From Streptomyces sp. F001 (lineage in GTDB: Bacteria; Actinomycetota; Actinomycetes; Streptomycetales; Streptomycetaceae), in the NCBI RefSeq assembly GCF_004187715.1, contig NZ_QZWF01000008.1, forward strand, positions 124,001 through 188,000: a DNA stretch of 64,000 bases. Direction: 5' to 3'. Shown here piece by piece: positions 43,082-50,930 of this stretch (position 1 is its first letter; each line of letters opens with the position of its first letter). Position numbers and translations under genes: made by a program. The notes below the pieces were generated by a model. It was given only the letters and a program-made list of their open reading frames with translations. It ran no database searches and was not told the origin of the DNA.

Positions 43082-44224
43082 CTACGTGTCGGCTTCGTCG
43101 TCGAGCCGGTCGACGAGGATCATCGCCACATCGTCCGTCAGGCGGCCCCCGGCGTGGCGGATCAACGCCTTGTGCAGTTCGTGCAGGAAGTCCGCCGGGG
43201 TGGTGCCTGCGCCCATGCGCTCCATGGCCTCCCGCAGGTCGAAGAAGTCGTCGTCGCGGTTGCGGGCCTCGATCACGCCGTCGGTGTACAGCAGCAGCCG
43301 GTCGCCGGGAACGAACGGATAGCTCTCCGGCTTCTCGGGAGGGCCGGTGACGAGGTCTTCCAGGCCGAGAGGCGGCTGTGGCGAGGAGGGCATCAGAGCC
43401 TGAACTCTGCCCTGGTGCAGCAGCAGCGGGGGCGGATGACCGCGGTTGATCAGTTGCACCACGGCGTCGTCCGGCACCTGGGCCATGAGCGCGGTGGTGA
43501 ATCCCTCCATCAGGACTTCCTCGTCGTACGCACCGGGCACGGCCGCCTCCCGCCGCAGCGCGTGCGCGCAGTGGTTCATGACCTCCATCAGCTCGTCCTC
43601 GCAGTGCGCGACCACCCGGAACGCGCCCAGCGCCCTCGCGACCGCGCGCATGGCGTTCAGTCCCTTGCCCCGGACGTCCCCCACGATCATCCGGACGCCG
43701 TAGCGCGTCTGCACGGCCTCGTACAGATCACCGCCGACCTGTGCCCCGGTCCCGGCCGCGAGGCACAGACTGGCCGCCCGCAGAGGGCCCAGGCGCTCGG
43801 GAACGGGCCGCAGTATGACCTCCTGTGCTGCCACGGCGATCCGGTGGACCTGGTCGAGCTCGCTCTGCCTGTACGCACGCACGGCGCTGCTCGTCATGAA
43901 ACTGGCCAGGGTGACCAGGGTAAGAGCCAGGAAATTGGTATAGACCTGCAGCGTGCCCCAGGCCTGGTTATAGGTAGCGGTGGTCACGCTGATCGCCAGA
44001 GCCAGAGCCGCCGCCGAGGTGGTGCCCTTGGGGCCGATCGTCACTGCGGCCAGCGCCGGCGTCGCGACGAGCAGGGGACCGGTGTAGATGAAGTGGGCGG
44101 GGGTGAGCTCGATGACCAGCACGCCCAGCGCGATGACGAAGGGTACCCACCTCGCAAGCGTGAGGAGAACCCGACAGTGACCGCCTGCTCCCCGTCGAGG
44201 AGGAGTGCGGAGGACCGACCGCAT
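43082..44224 (-). CDS. Membrane PP2C (SpoIIE/RsbU-type) protein phosphatase
   Basis: A 380-residue protein with three or four N-terminal membrane helices (about residues 22-115) and a SpoIIE-type PP2C phosphatase domain from about 145. Metal-site elements are GGDLYEAVQTRYGVRMIVGDVRGKG-like block (GDVRGKG near 190), MLPS/SSPQPPLGL, RLLLYTDGVIEARN and LTDDVAMILV. Family members dephosphorylate anti-anti-sigma factors and so switch stress or developmental sigma factors. ATG 44224 is preferred; GGCAGG lies upstream. No sensor PAS or GAF domain; sensing may be through the membrane part. Confidence 0.88.
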   Translation of the reverse strand: MRSVLRTPPRRGAGGHCRVLLTLARWVPFVIALGVLVIELTPAHFIYTGPLLVATPALAAVTIGPKGTTSAAALALAISVTTATYNQAWGTLQVYTNFLALTLVTLASFMTSSAVRAYRQSELDQVHRIAVAAQEVILRPVPERLGPLRAASLCLAAGTGAQVGGDLYEAVQTRYGVRMIVGDVRGKGLNAMRAVARALGAFRVVAHCEDELMEVMNHCAHALRREAAVPGAYDEEVLMEGFTTALMAQVPDDAVVQLINRGHPPPLLLHQGRVQALMPSSPQPPLGLEDLVTGPPEKPESYPFVPGDRLLLYTDGVIEARNRDDDFFDLREAMERMGAGTTPADFLHELHKALIRHAGGRLTDDVAMILVDRLDDEADT

Positions 44225-44332
44225 GGGTAAAGCCTGCCTCGCCGAAGTTGAACTCTCCACTTCAACGCCCTTATGCCAGGTCAGGCGCCCAGTCCTACCC
44301 GTCGTGACGGAGCACTGCAGGGAACATGCGGC

Positions 44333-44842
44333 CTAGGAACGTCCCCGCGTCGCCCACGCAACGGCTGTCCCGATCCCCGCGATCAACAGCCCGATCCCAC
44401 CGAAGATCAGTGGCAGCAGCCACAGCGAGGTGAACCCCTTGATCCGCGCGTCCTCGGGGGAATCCGCGCGGTAGAGCACCTCGACTCGCTCGCCCTCCTC
44501 GTACGCCGGTGGATTGGAACCCGTGGAGTCCTGGAACGTCCTCTGCGTGCCATCCGCCGACGTGAACTCGACCACCGGGTACGCCGCGGGCCTGTCGTCC
44601 TCCCGCTTCTTGCGGGATACGCCGTCGTGGTCGTTCCGCCACTCCAGGGCGACCACCGTGCCCGGGGCACGCTCCGCAGTCGCCAGGAACGAGACCGACA
44701 CCCCCGCAAGGATCAGCCCGACGACCAAGAACAGCGCCCCGAACGCGATCGCCCCGAACGTGATCCACCGACGGGCGCCCTGCCCACGCACCTGAACCTG
44801 CACGACGTCCCCCTCACTGGTCCGGAGTGAGAGGGACGCCAT
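44333..44842 (-). CDS. DUF3592 membrane protein
   Basis: A 169-residue protein with two membrane helices (FGALFLVVGLILAGVSVSFL near 36-55, and LPLIFGGIGLLIAGIGTAVA near the C-terminus) flanking an extracytoplasmic DUF3592 beta domain: GTVVALEWRNDHDGVSRKKR, PVVEFTSADGTQRTF and EVLYRADSPEDARI. Function unknown. ATG 44842 is chosen over an upstream start at 44956 because the conserved part begins there. Convergent-distance neighbour of the phosphatase gene on the same strand. Confidence 0.85.
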   Translation of the reverse strand: MASLSLRTSEGDVVQVQVRGQGARRWITFGAIAFGALFLVVGLILAGVSVSFLATAERAPGTVVALEWRNDHDGVSRKKREDDRPAAYPVVEFTSADGTQRTFQDSTGSNPPAYEEGERVEVLYRADSPEDARIKGFTSLWLLPLIFGGIGLLIAGIGTAVAWATRGRS

Positions 44843-45058
44843 CCCAGAGATCCCGGTCGCCGTGCGCCCGCCCTGGGAGTTCAGCACCGGGCCGCCGTTC
44901 AGGAGTCGCCCAACCCGCCCCCCGGACCGGCCAACTACAACGCACCGTATGGCCAACCATCGCGCTCACTGGCCAACTGGCGCGCCCAGGCACACCCGTT
45001 CGCATGAACCACGGGAAGAAACTCGCCACCCAAAATCGAACAGGCGTAGCATTGCGGC

Positions 45059-45412
45059 GTGGCTACGACCTATGACTTCCCTAGCGACCTCCGCGCCGGT
45101 CAGGAGGAGCTGCATCAGGTCCGGGCCGAGTTGTCGGTCCTGCTGAAGCGGCTCCCCTGGTCGGTCGAGCCCCTGGACGGCTTCAGCGACGCCGGCGGCT
45201 GGCGCAAGATCGAACGCCCCGCCTCCCCCGGCTGGACGGCCGACGAACAGGCCGAGGTCGAGAAGCTCCGCCAACGCGAGCACGAACTCGCGATCTTCGT
45301 CACCACCCACCGCTACTGGTCGGAACTCACCGGCCCGGACCGCGTCGACGCCCGCGCGAAACTCAAGCACGCGCACGAGACGCCGTCGGAACCCGAGCGG
45401 AAGGAAACCTGA
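45059..45412 (+). CDS. Hypothetical small charged protein
   Basis: A 117-residue soluble protein beginning ATTYDFPSDLRAGQEELHQV. It is helical and rich in Glu/Arg, with a central Trp-rich loop (GGWRKIERPASPGWTADEQ). No family recognised. GTG 45059 is assigned from the start of homologous-looking sequence; the ribosome site is weak. Codon usage fits the host. It lies between a DUF3592 gene and a GNAT gene in a small accessory patch near a tRNA. Confidence 0.65.
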   Translation: MATTYDFPSDLRAGQEELHQVRAELSVLLKRLPWSVEPLDGFSDAGGWRKIERPASPGWTADEQAEVEKLRQREHELAIFVTTHRYWSELTGPDRVDARAKLKHAHETPSEPERKET

Positions 45413-45525
45413 AAACGATCAAGGCCCAGATCTCCGGGTTCCTACCTGTCTCGGCGTCATCGAGCCACAGTTCGGCGTGCCAGTCCTCGGCGATGAGGAG
45501 GCGGTCGTGCGATAGGTTCCCCGCC

Positions 45526-46065
45526 ATGTCTGGACTCGGCCCCGTCGCCTGGCCACCTGCCCCGATAAGGACCGAACGGCTCGTGCTCCGCGAGTCCGAG
45601 GCCCGGGACCGTGCGGCGTTCATCGAGCTGCACGCCTCGCCGGAGGTGCATACCTACCTGGGCGGCCCCCGGCCGCGTGACGAGCTTGAGCGCGAGATGC
45701 CCGAGGTGCCCGGGCGGTGGCCGGGGAGTTTCGTCGTCGATCTCGACGGGGCAATGATCGGCCAGATCCTGCTCAGGAGAGCAACGGAGCACCGTCGCCC
45801 GGCTGCCGTGGGGAAGGCCGATCTCGGCTACCTGTTCCTGCCGCGGGCGTGGGGATTCGGGTACGCCGCCGAGGCGTGCGCGGCGGCACTCGACTGGTTC
45901 GACGGCGTCCTTCCCGGCGAGCCGGTGGTGCTCGCCACCCAGACCGCCAACGTCGCCTCGATGCGCCTCGCGGCAAAGCTGGGGTTCACCGAGGTGGAGC
46001 GGTTCGAGGCATGGGACGCCGAGCAGTGGCTCGGCATGCGGTCCCCGGTCACGCCGTCCGGTTGA
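45526..46065 (+). CDS. GNAT-family N-acetyltransferase (RimJ/RimL-like)
   Basis: A 179-residue acetyltransferase. The opening IRTERLVLRESEARDRAAFI is typical of RimJ/RimL-type GNATs. The acetyl-CoA site is LGYLFLPRAWGFGYAAEACA, and VASMRLAAKLGFTEVERFEAWD completes the fold. Substrate may be a protein N-terminus or small molecule. ATG 45526 starts the conserved N-terminus; upstream sequence carries a partial terminator-like repeat at 45422-45441. Confidence 0.85.
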   Translation: MSGLGPVAWPPAPIRTERLVLRESEARDRAAFIELHASPEVHTYLGGPRPRDELEREMPEVPGRWPGSFVVDLDGAMIGQILLRRATEHRRPAAVGKADLGYLFLPRAWGFGYAAEACAAALDWFDGVLPGEPVVLATQTANVASMRLAAKLGFTEVERFEAWDAEQWLGMRSPVTPSG

Positions 46066-46110
46066 ACCAGGCGGTCTCGTTCGGATCACCGTTCAGTCGA
46101 CGCCGGTGCT

Positions 46111-46325
46111 CTACAGGGTCACGAGGATCTTGCCGGTGTGCGTGTCGGACTCCATCAGCCGGTGCGCGTCGGCGACGCGGTCCAGCCCCTCGAAGGTCTC
46201 GGCGATCACGGGCGCCGGCGTGCCGTCGGCCAGTCCCGAGCCGATGTACGCGGCGGCGCGCCCTCGGAAGTCGGCATGCTCCACGAGAGGGCCGTCGTGG
46301 CCCTGTCCACCCGTGACGGCAGGGC
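46111..46325 (-). pseudogene. C-terminal fragment of a quinone-oxidoreductase-like (MDR) dehydrogenase
   Basis: Only the last 70 or so residues remain: an upstream piece, LVEHADFRGRAAAYIGSGL, then ADGTPAPVIAETFEGLDRV and ADAHRLMESDTHTGKILVTL and a stop at 46113-46111. This is the ordinary C-terminus of NADPH:quinone reductase/zinc-type dehydrogenases. No Rossmann domain or start lies upstream; sequence continues into the tRNA-proximal region. Likely the remnant of a gene truncated by recombination next to tRNA-Val. Confidence 0.7.
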
Positions 46326-46414
46326 CACGGCACGGTCATCATCCGCAACGCCGACGGTCACGGTCCTTCTGGCGCGTAAGTGGCACGGCAGCCCGGCTCC
46401 GCCGAGAAAGACCG

Positions 46415-46454
46415 AGGCCCAGGTCTCCGGGTTCACACCCGCTGACCTGGGCCT
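46415..46454. terminator. Hairpin upstream of tRNA-Val (plus strand orientation)
   Basis: AGGCCCAGGTC (46415-46425) pairs perfectly with GACCTGGGCCT (46444-46454). It lies just past the 3' end of the minus-strand tRNA, so it can terminate that transcript. Its first arm and loop are duplicated at 45422-45441 with 19 of 20 bases identical. Confidence 0.7.
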
Positions 46455-46471
46455 TCGTCGTGTCCTGCAAC

Positions 46472-46546
46472 TGGTGGGCGCGGACGGTTTCGAACCGCCG
46501 ACATCCGCCTTGTAAGGGCGGCGCTCTACCGCTGAGCTACGCGCCC
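46472..46546 (-). tRNA. tRNA-Val(TAC)
   Basis: On the minus strand the cloverleaf is complete: acceptor GGGCGCG pairs with CGCGCCC, D arm AGCTCAGCGGTAGAGC, anticodon stem CCGCC/GGCGG with loop CTTACAA (anticodon TAC, reading GTA), T arm GGCGGTTCGAAACCGTC-type, and CCA is encoded at the 3' end (46472-46474). Flanked by an MDR-gene remnant and a terminator hairpin. Confidence 0.93.
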
Positions 46547-46773
46547 AGGACGAGTCGACAGCCTACCTTGCCCAGGGCACTGTCCTGCAAACGCGTATCG
46601 CGGGGCAGGCGACCCCGTGGGGGCGTCCCGGGCGGGGGATAACCCCACCCCGGATTCGGGAGTGGTCCGGATCCCCCGGATGAGGCCCGGTGCCTACGGT
46701 CGAGGAGTCGCCTTCCCGGCACCCACAGGCCGGGACCGGGGCGTCTCGCAGTCCGTCTCAGGGGGAGATCCTC

Positions 46774-47610
46774 ATGGCCCGTACCGTTTCCGTTTCCGTT
46801 GGCGCTCGTGCGGCCGCTGTCGTCGGCGCCGTCATGGTCGTCGTCGCGGGGGTCGCCGGCTGCGGGGCGTCCGCCGGGGAGGACACGGACCCCGAGCAGC
46901 GGTCGTTCTCGCTGCGGGGTTCCACGCTCACCGTCGACTCCGACGACTCCGCCCTCGAGATCGTCGCCGCGGACGACAACCCGGCGGGCCGTATCGAGGT
47001 CACCCGGTGGTTCGAGGGCTCGGTCGTTGCGGGCAGCGATCCGAAGGTGACCTGGTCCATGGAGAACGACCGGCTGGTGCTGCGGCTGAAGTGCTCCGGG
47101 TTCATCGCCGACTGCTCGGCCAAGCACCGCATCGAGGTGCCGCGCGGCGTCGACGTCAAGGTCGAGAACGGGGACGGCAGCGTACGGGCCCGCGGCTTCG
47201 AGGACGCCCTGAACATCCGTACGGGCGACGGCTCGGTCCGGGTCGAGAAGACGACCGCGGCGCTGAAGGTGCGCAGTGGCGACGGGTCCGTGCACGTCAG
47301 TGGCGCCACCGGACCGGTGGAGCTGCGTACCGCCGACGGCTCCGTCCGCGCCGACGTCAGCTCCCGCGAGGTCCGCACCCACACCGGCGACGGCTCGGTC
47401 CGGCTCGAACTGGGCGCCGTACCGGACCTGGTGGAGTCCAGCAGCGGCGACGGCTCCGTCACCGTCTCGCTGCCCCCGGCCACGTACCGCGTGAGCACCG
47501 AGACCGGCGACGGCGCGGTCGATGTGTCCGTGCCCCGCGACGACTCCAGCGACCATGTGGTGTCCGCCCGCACCGGCGACGGCAAAATCACGGTCCGGAC
47601 TGCGAACTAA
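46774..47610 (+). CDS. DUF4097 lipoprotein with GDGSV repeats
   Basis: A 278-residue lipoprotein: lipobox VAGVAGCG with Cys near residue 29, then a right-handed beta-helix-type DUF4097 domain. The phrase GDGSV or a close variant (NGDGSVRARG, TGDGSVRVEK, SGDGSVHVSG, TADGSVRADV, TGDGSVRLEL, SGDGSVTVSL, TGDGAVDVSV, TGDGKITVRT) recurs about every 20 residues, one per helical turn. Surface-exposed structural or adhesion role is possible; the family is uncharacterised. ATG 46774 follows GGGGGAG. Monocistronic, transcribed away from tRNA-Val. Confidence 0.88.
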   Translation: MARTVSVSVGARAAAVVGAVMVVVAGVAGCGASAGEDTDPEQRSFSLRGSTLTVDSDDSALEIVAADDNPAGRIEVTRWFEGSVVAGSDPKVTWSMENDRLVLRLKCSGFIADCSAKHRIEVPRGVDVKVENGDGSVRARGFEDALNIRTGDGSVRVEKTTAALKVRSGDGSVHVSGATGPVELRTADGSVRADVSSREVRTHTGDGSVRLELGAVPDLVESSSGDGSVTVSLPPATYRVSTETGDGAVDVSVPRDDSSDHVVSARTGDGKITVRTAN

Positions 47611-47684
47611 CAGGCCCGTGTGTTCGTCCTTAACCGGTGGGAGAATGACACCGGGCAGGGCGGATGACAACACGGGAGAGGGAT

Positions 47685-49079
47685 GTGACGGCGACACCAC
47701 CTCAGCCGGAATCGCCGTCGATGCCGCGCGCGCACCGCCCTGGGCAGGTGTCCGCCGCGGTCCGTGACGCCCTCACCCTCATGAGCCTGCCCCTGGTCGC
47801 CGCCCTCGCGCTGCCGGCCGCGTTCGCCGGTGGCGGCACCCGGCGGTGGTTCGGCGGGCGTGCCGAGAGTCAGCGTGCCGAGGCGCAGGCCGCCAAGGAC
47901 GCCGCCGCGGCCGCCTTCTACGAGCTCGACACCGCCCAGCGTGATCTGCGGATCTCGATCGAGACGATCGCAGCCGTCGACGACTCCCCCGCCGCCCGCC
48001 GCGCCGCCGCCGACTTCGAGGCCCTCGGCCACCGCATCGACGAGGCCAGCCACCGCTACATCGAAGCCGTCGACGCCCACGACCTCGACCGCGACGATCT
48101 GGAGGCCTCGGCCGCCGGCCGTGCCCGCACCGAACTGACCCGGGCCAAGGACGAACTCGGCCGGGTCAAGCAGGACCTGGACCGGTTCGCGGACGGGCTC
48201 GGTCCGCTGCTCGGCAAGGCCGAGACCCAGCTCGCCCGGCTGGCGCCCGCCGTCGAACGCGCCCGGCAGTCGCTGCTCGCCGCCTCCAACGCCCTTGACA
48301 CGGTACGGGGATCAGGGCTGCGGGCGGACGATCTCGCCGCCCGCCTCGCCGCCCTCGCCCCGGAGCTGACCAAGCTGAACCAGGGCGCCGGACAGCATGG
48401 CGTACCCCAGACGCTCGAGCGGGCCGAGCGCGTCGCCCGGGAGGCCGAGGCGATCCGCGCGGAGGCCGAACGGCTGCCGGAGCGGGCCGCCGAGATCGAC
48501 CACCGGCTGGTCTCCCTGCGCACCCGCGCGCAGGCCCTCACCACCCGGGCCGGTCAGGTGGAGCCGGTGCTGAGCGAACTGCGGCGGCGGTTCACCCTCG
48601 CCTGCTGGCAGGACCTCCAGCATGTGCCCGGGCAGGCCGCCGAGACCGTACGGCAGGCCGAGCTGAAGCTGACCGAGGCGCAGGCCGCGCGCGACGCCCA
48701 GCGCTGGCCGGACGCGACGGCTCTGCTGTCGACGGCACGGGCACTGCTGAACTCCACCGACGAGGCCGTCTCGGCCGCCGGTGACCGGCTGCAGCGGCTG
48801 AACGCCGTGCAGAAGGACCCGCAGCAGGAGATCGACCGGACCCGGTTCGCGATCCGGGACGCACAGCGGCTGGCCATGGCCGGCCGCCACACCCCGGACC
48901 CGCGTCACGCCCGCCCGCTGGACGACTCCGTCGGCCGGCTGGAACGGGCGATCGCCACGCTGGACGGCCGCCACCCGGACTACTGGCACTTCCTGACCGA
49001 GACGGAGGCGGTGCGGCAGACGGTGGCCGGGGTGGTCGCGCAGATCCGGGAGGAACGCGGGGGCGCCGCCGGTCACTGA
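47685..49079 (+). CDS. Coiled-coil hypothetical protein with N-terminal membrane segment
   Basis: A 464-residue protein: short Pro-rich N-terminus, membrane helix (LMSLPLVAALALPAAFAGGG, about 32-51), then almost 400 residues of heptad-rich Ala/Arg/Glu coiled coil (AEAQAAKDAAAAAFYELDTA, ARTELTRAKDELGRVKQDL and LERAERVAREAEAIRAEAE). No enzyme motif. I use GTG 47685, with GGGAGAGGGAT upstream; ATG 47664 is an alternative. A structural or scaffolding role at the membrane is likely; polar-growth scaffolds in Streptomyces are coiled coils, but no specific family is recognised. Confidence 0.8.
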   Translation: MTATPPQPESPSMPRAHRPGQVSAAVRDALTLMSLPLVAALALPAAFAGGGTRRWFGGRAESQRAEAQAAKDAAAAAFYELDTAQRDLRISIETIAAVDDSPAARRAAADFEALGHRIDEASHRYIEAVDAHDLDRDDLEASAAGRARTELTRAKDELGRVKQDLDRFADGLGPLLGKAETQLARLAPAVERARQSLLAASNALDTVRGSGLRADDLAARLAALAPELTKLNQGAGQHGVPQTLERAERVAREAEAIRAEAERLPERAAEIDHRLVSLRTRAQALTTRAGQVEPVLSELRRRFTLACWQDLQHVPGQAAETVRQAELKLTEAQAARDAQRWPDATALLSTARALLNSTDEAVSAAGDRLQRLNAVQKDPQQEIDRTRFAIRDAQRLAMAGRHTPDPRHARPLDDSVGRLERAIATLDGRHPDYWHFLTETEAVRQTVAGVVAQIREERGGAAGH

Positions 49080-49208
49080 GCGTGGCCCGGTCGCTGACCT
49101 GCTGTGGAGCCCGGATGCGGCTCGGACGTGTTGCCCGGCGGGGCAGAGCGGGCAGATATTGAAGGGCAAGGGAAGTATGGCCTCCGCTCACGCCCAAGGG
49201 AGGCGGAC

Positions 49209-49793
49209 ATGGCCACACACGCAGCGCACGGGGGAACACGGCGGCGGATCCGGTTCGACGATCACCTTCCCGTCGACCACCGCCTGAACCAGGTCTACCG
49301 CGTCGGCGCGGGTCTGATGGGTCTGGTGCTGATCGCCTTCGGCATCCTCGGCCTGATCGACAAGGTCGGCTTCTTCGACACCCGCGGGGACCAGGTCGCG
49401 GGCCTGAACACCAACGGCGCGCTGAGCGTCCTGTCGATCTGCGTGGGGCTGCTGCTCTTCGTCGGCATGGTGATCGGCGGGAACTTCGCCTCGACGCTCA
49501 ACATGATCGTCGGCATCGCCTTCATCCTCAGCGGCTTTCTGAACCTGGGGCTGCTGGACACGGAGTACAACTTCCTCGCCTTCCGCATCCAGAACGTGCT
49601 GTTCAGCTTCGTGTTCGGTGTGGTGCTGATGTTCTTCGGGATGTACGGGAGGGTCGGCTCGGCGCTGCCGCACGACAACCCGTACTGGCGGGCCCGCCAT
49701 CCCGACCTGGTCGAGCCGGAGCCGCGGGAGCAATCGCGGGCGGCGGCCGTGGCGCGCGACGAATCCCGGCGGCCGCCGGAGAGCGCCCGTTAA
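49209..49793 (+). CDS. DUF4383 membrane protein
   Basis: A 194-residue membrane protein with four helices: VYRVGAGLMGLVLIAFGILG, ALSVLSICVGLLLFVGMVIG, LNMIVGIAFILSGFLNLG and NVLFSFVFGVVLMFFGMYGR. The opening DDHLPVDHRLNQVYRVGAG is the DUF4383 signature. The tail is charged and disordered. Function unknown; the family is common in Streptomyces and sometimes co-occurs with stress genes. ATG 49209 follows GGGAGGCGG. Confidence 0.87.
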   Translation: MATHAAHGGTRRRIRFDDHLPVDHRLNQVYRVGAGLMGLVLIAFGILGLIDKVGFFDTRGDQVAGLNTNGALSVLSICVGLLLFVGMVIGGNFASTLNMIVGIAFILSGFLNLGLLDTEYNFLAFRIQNVLFSFVFGVVLMFFGMYGRVGSALPHDNPYWRARHPDLVEPEPREQSRAAAVARDESRRPPESAR

Positions 49794-49802
49794 CCTGTGC
49801 GT

Positions 49803-50021
49803 ATGCCTCGCTACGAGTACCGCTGCCGGACCTGCGGCGACACCTTCGAACTGAGCCGCCCCATGGCCGAGTCCTCCGCCCCGGCCACCTGCCCGACGGG
49901 CCACGACGACACGGTGAAGCTGCTGTCGACCGTGGCGGTGGGCGGCTCGGCCACCGCCCCTGCGCCGGCTCCGCGAGCCGGCGGCGGGGGCGGGTGCTGT
50001 GGCGGAGGCTGCTGCGGCTGA
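49803..50021 (+). CDS. FmdB-type zinc-ribbon protein with Cys-rich tail
   Basis: A 72-residue protein of the FmdB/CxxC_CXXC_SSSS regulatory family: PRYEYRCRTCGDTFEL at the N-terminus, with a second pair in ATCPTGHDD, so the ribbon has Cys and His ligands. The C-terminus is GGGGGCCGGGCCG, an unusual extra cysteine cluster that could bind metal. Family members are proposed regulators of C1 metabolism genes but most are uncharacterised. ATG 49803 is used; an ATG six bases upstream is possible. Convergent with the Ter-associated HAD gene, with tandem repeats between them. Confidence 0.85.
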   Translation: MPRYEYRCRTCGDTFELSRPMAESSAPATCPTGHDDTVKLLSTVAVGGSATAPAPAPRAGGGGGCCGGGCCG

Positions 50022-50028
50022 CGGCGTT

Positions 50029-50134
50029 GCCCGGACGCGGGCCGCCACCTCCTACGGCCGTTCCCGGACGCGACCGCCACGCCGCCTACTGCCGTGCCCG
50101 GACGCGGCCGTCACCGCCTACGGCCGCTCCCGGG
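50029..50134. repeat. Three imperfect ~34-bp tandem repeats
   Basis: Units begin CCCGGACGCGG, CCCGGACGCGA and CCCGGACGCGG near 50030, 50063 and 50098, each running through CCGCCAC/GTCACC to TACGGCCG or TACTGCCG. They sit between convergent FmdB and HAD genes and the last copy encodes the HAD C-terminus. Confidence 0.65.
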
Positions 50135-50930
50135 ACGCTCGCAGGAACTCGCGCAGGATGCGCTCCCCGGCCAGTACCCCGCGCTCGGGCAGAGAGGTGA
50201 TGTCGGGGGCGCTCCACCCGCTGTCGGCCAGCTCGCCGTGCCCCGGACGCCAGCCCTTGTCCACCGCGAGCAGCAGGTCGGCGTCGAGAAGGGAGTCACC
50301 CGCGGCGAGCGTGAGGTCGGCGCCGGTGCGGAGGGCTATCTCCCGCATGGCCGCGCTCTTGGTGAGCGGCTTCGGCACGGCGTAGATCTTGCGGCCCTGC
50401 AGAGAGACCGTCCAGCCGCGGTTCTCCGCCCACACCGCGAGTTCCTTCACCCACTCCTCGGGGAGCAGCTCGCGCTCGACGACGAGGTAGGCGAAGAGGT
50501 CGTCGGCGACCCGGTGCTTGCGCACCCAGACCGGGTCCGCGGCCCTCAGCAGATGTTCCTGCACCTCGGCCAGCGACGCGCACTCGTCGGCCAGGCGGGC
50601 CGTCACGCGCGCGTACCAGTCGGGGTCCGACACCCCGTCCACCAGCAGGTGCCCGCCGTTCGCGCAGATCGCGTACTTCGGCGTGGGGCCCGGCAGGTTG
50701 ATGCGGTGGTACTGCTTGCGGGTGCGGGTCGTGGTCGGCACGAAGACCGCGGAGTCGGCGAGGTCCGCGAGCAGTGCCGCCGACGTCTCGGTCATGTACG
50801 AGAGCGGCTTGCTCTCATGCACCTCGACGCACAGCAGCCGTGGCGCCCGCGCGTCCGGCATCGTCAGCGACAGGGCCGCTGCGGAGTAGATGAGCGTACG
50901 GTCGAGGTCGCTCGCCACCAGCACCGGCAT
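50118..50930 (-). CDS. HAD-family phosphatase of the Ter biosynthetic module
   Basis: A 270-residue haloacid dehalogenase-superfamily enzyme. Motif I is VASDLDRTLIYSAAAL; motif III/IV is the late AAGDSLLDADLLLAVDKG block. A KPLTKSAAMREIALRTGADL segment with ICANGGHLLVDG suggests the Cof/phosphomannomutase-like cap type. ATG 50930 overlaps the TGA of the upstream PRTase gene (TGATG), so it is translated with it. In Ter-linked operons such HADs are thought to dephosphorylate a nucleoside-like intermediate made by the PRTase. Ends inside tandem repeats. Confidence 0.85.
   Translation of the reverse strand: MPVLVASDLDRTLIYSAAALSLTMPDARAPRLLCVEVHESKPLSYMTETSAALLADLADSAVFVPTTTRTRKQYHRINLPGPTPKYAICANGGHLLVDGVSDPDWYARVTARLADECASLAEVQEHLLRAADPVWVRKHRVADDLFAYLVVERELLPEEWVKELAVWAENRGWTVSLQGRKIYAVPKPLTKSAAMREIALRTGADLTLAAGDSLLDADLLLAVDKGWRPGHGELADSGWSAPDITSLPERGVLAGERILREFLRASRERP

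Noticed and set aside
45363..45623. A small minus-strand protein ending GRNPEIWALIVFRFPSARV
   Set aside because: It overlaps the GNAT start and the duplicated terminator arm, and lacks a ribosome site; more likely chance coding through the hairpin arm.
50029..50134. A CRISPR array at the tandem repeats
   Set aside because: Units are adjacent, without unique spacers, and part of a coding end; no cas genes.
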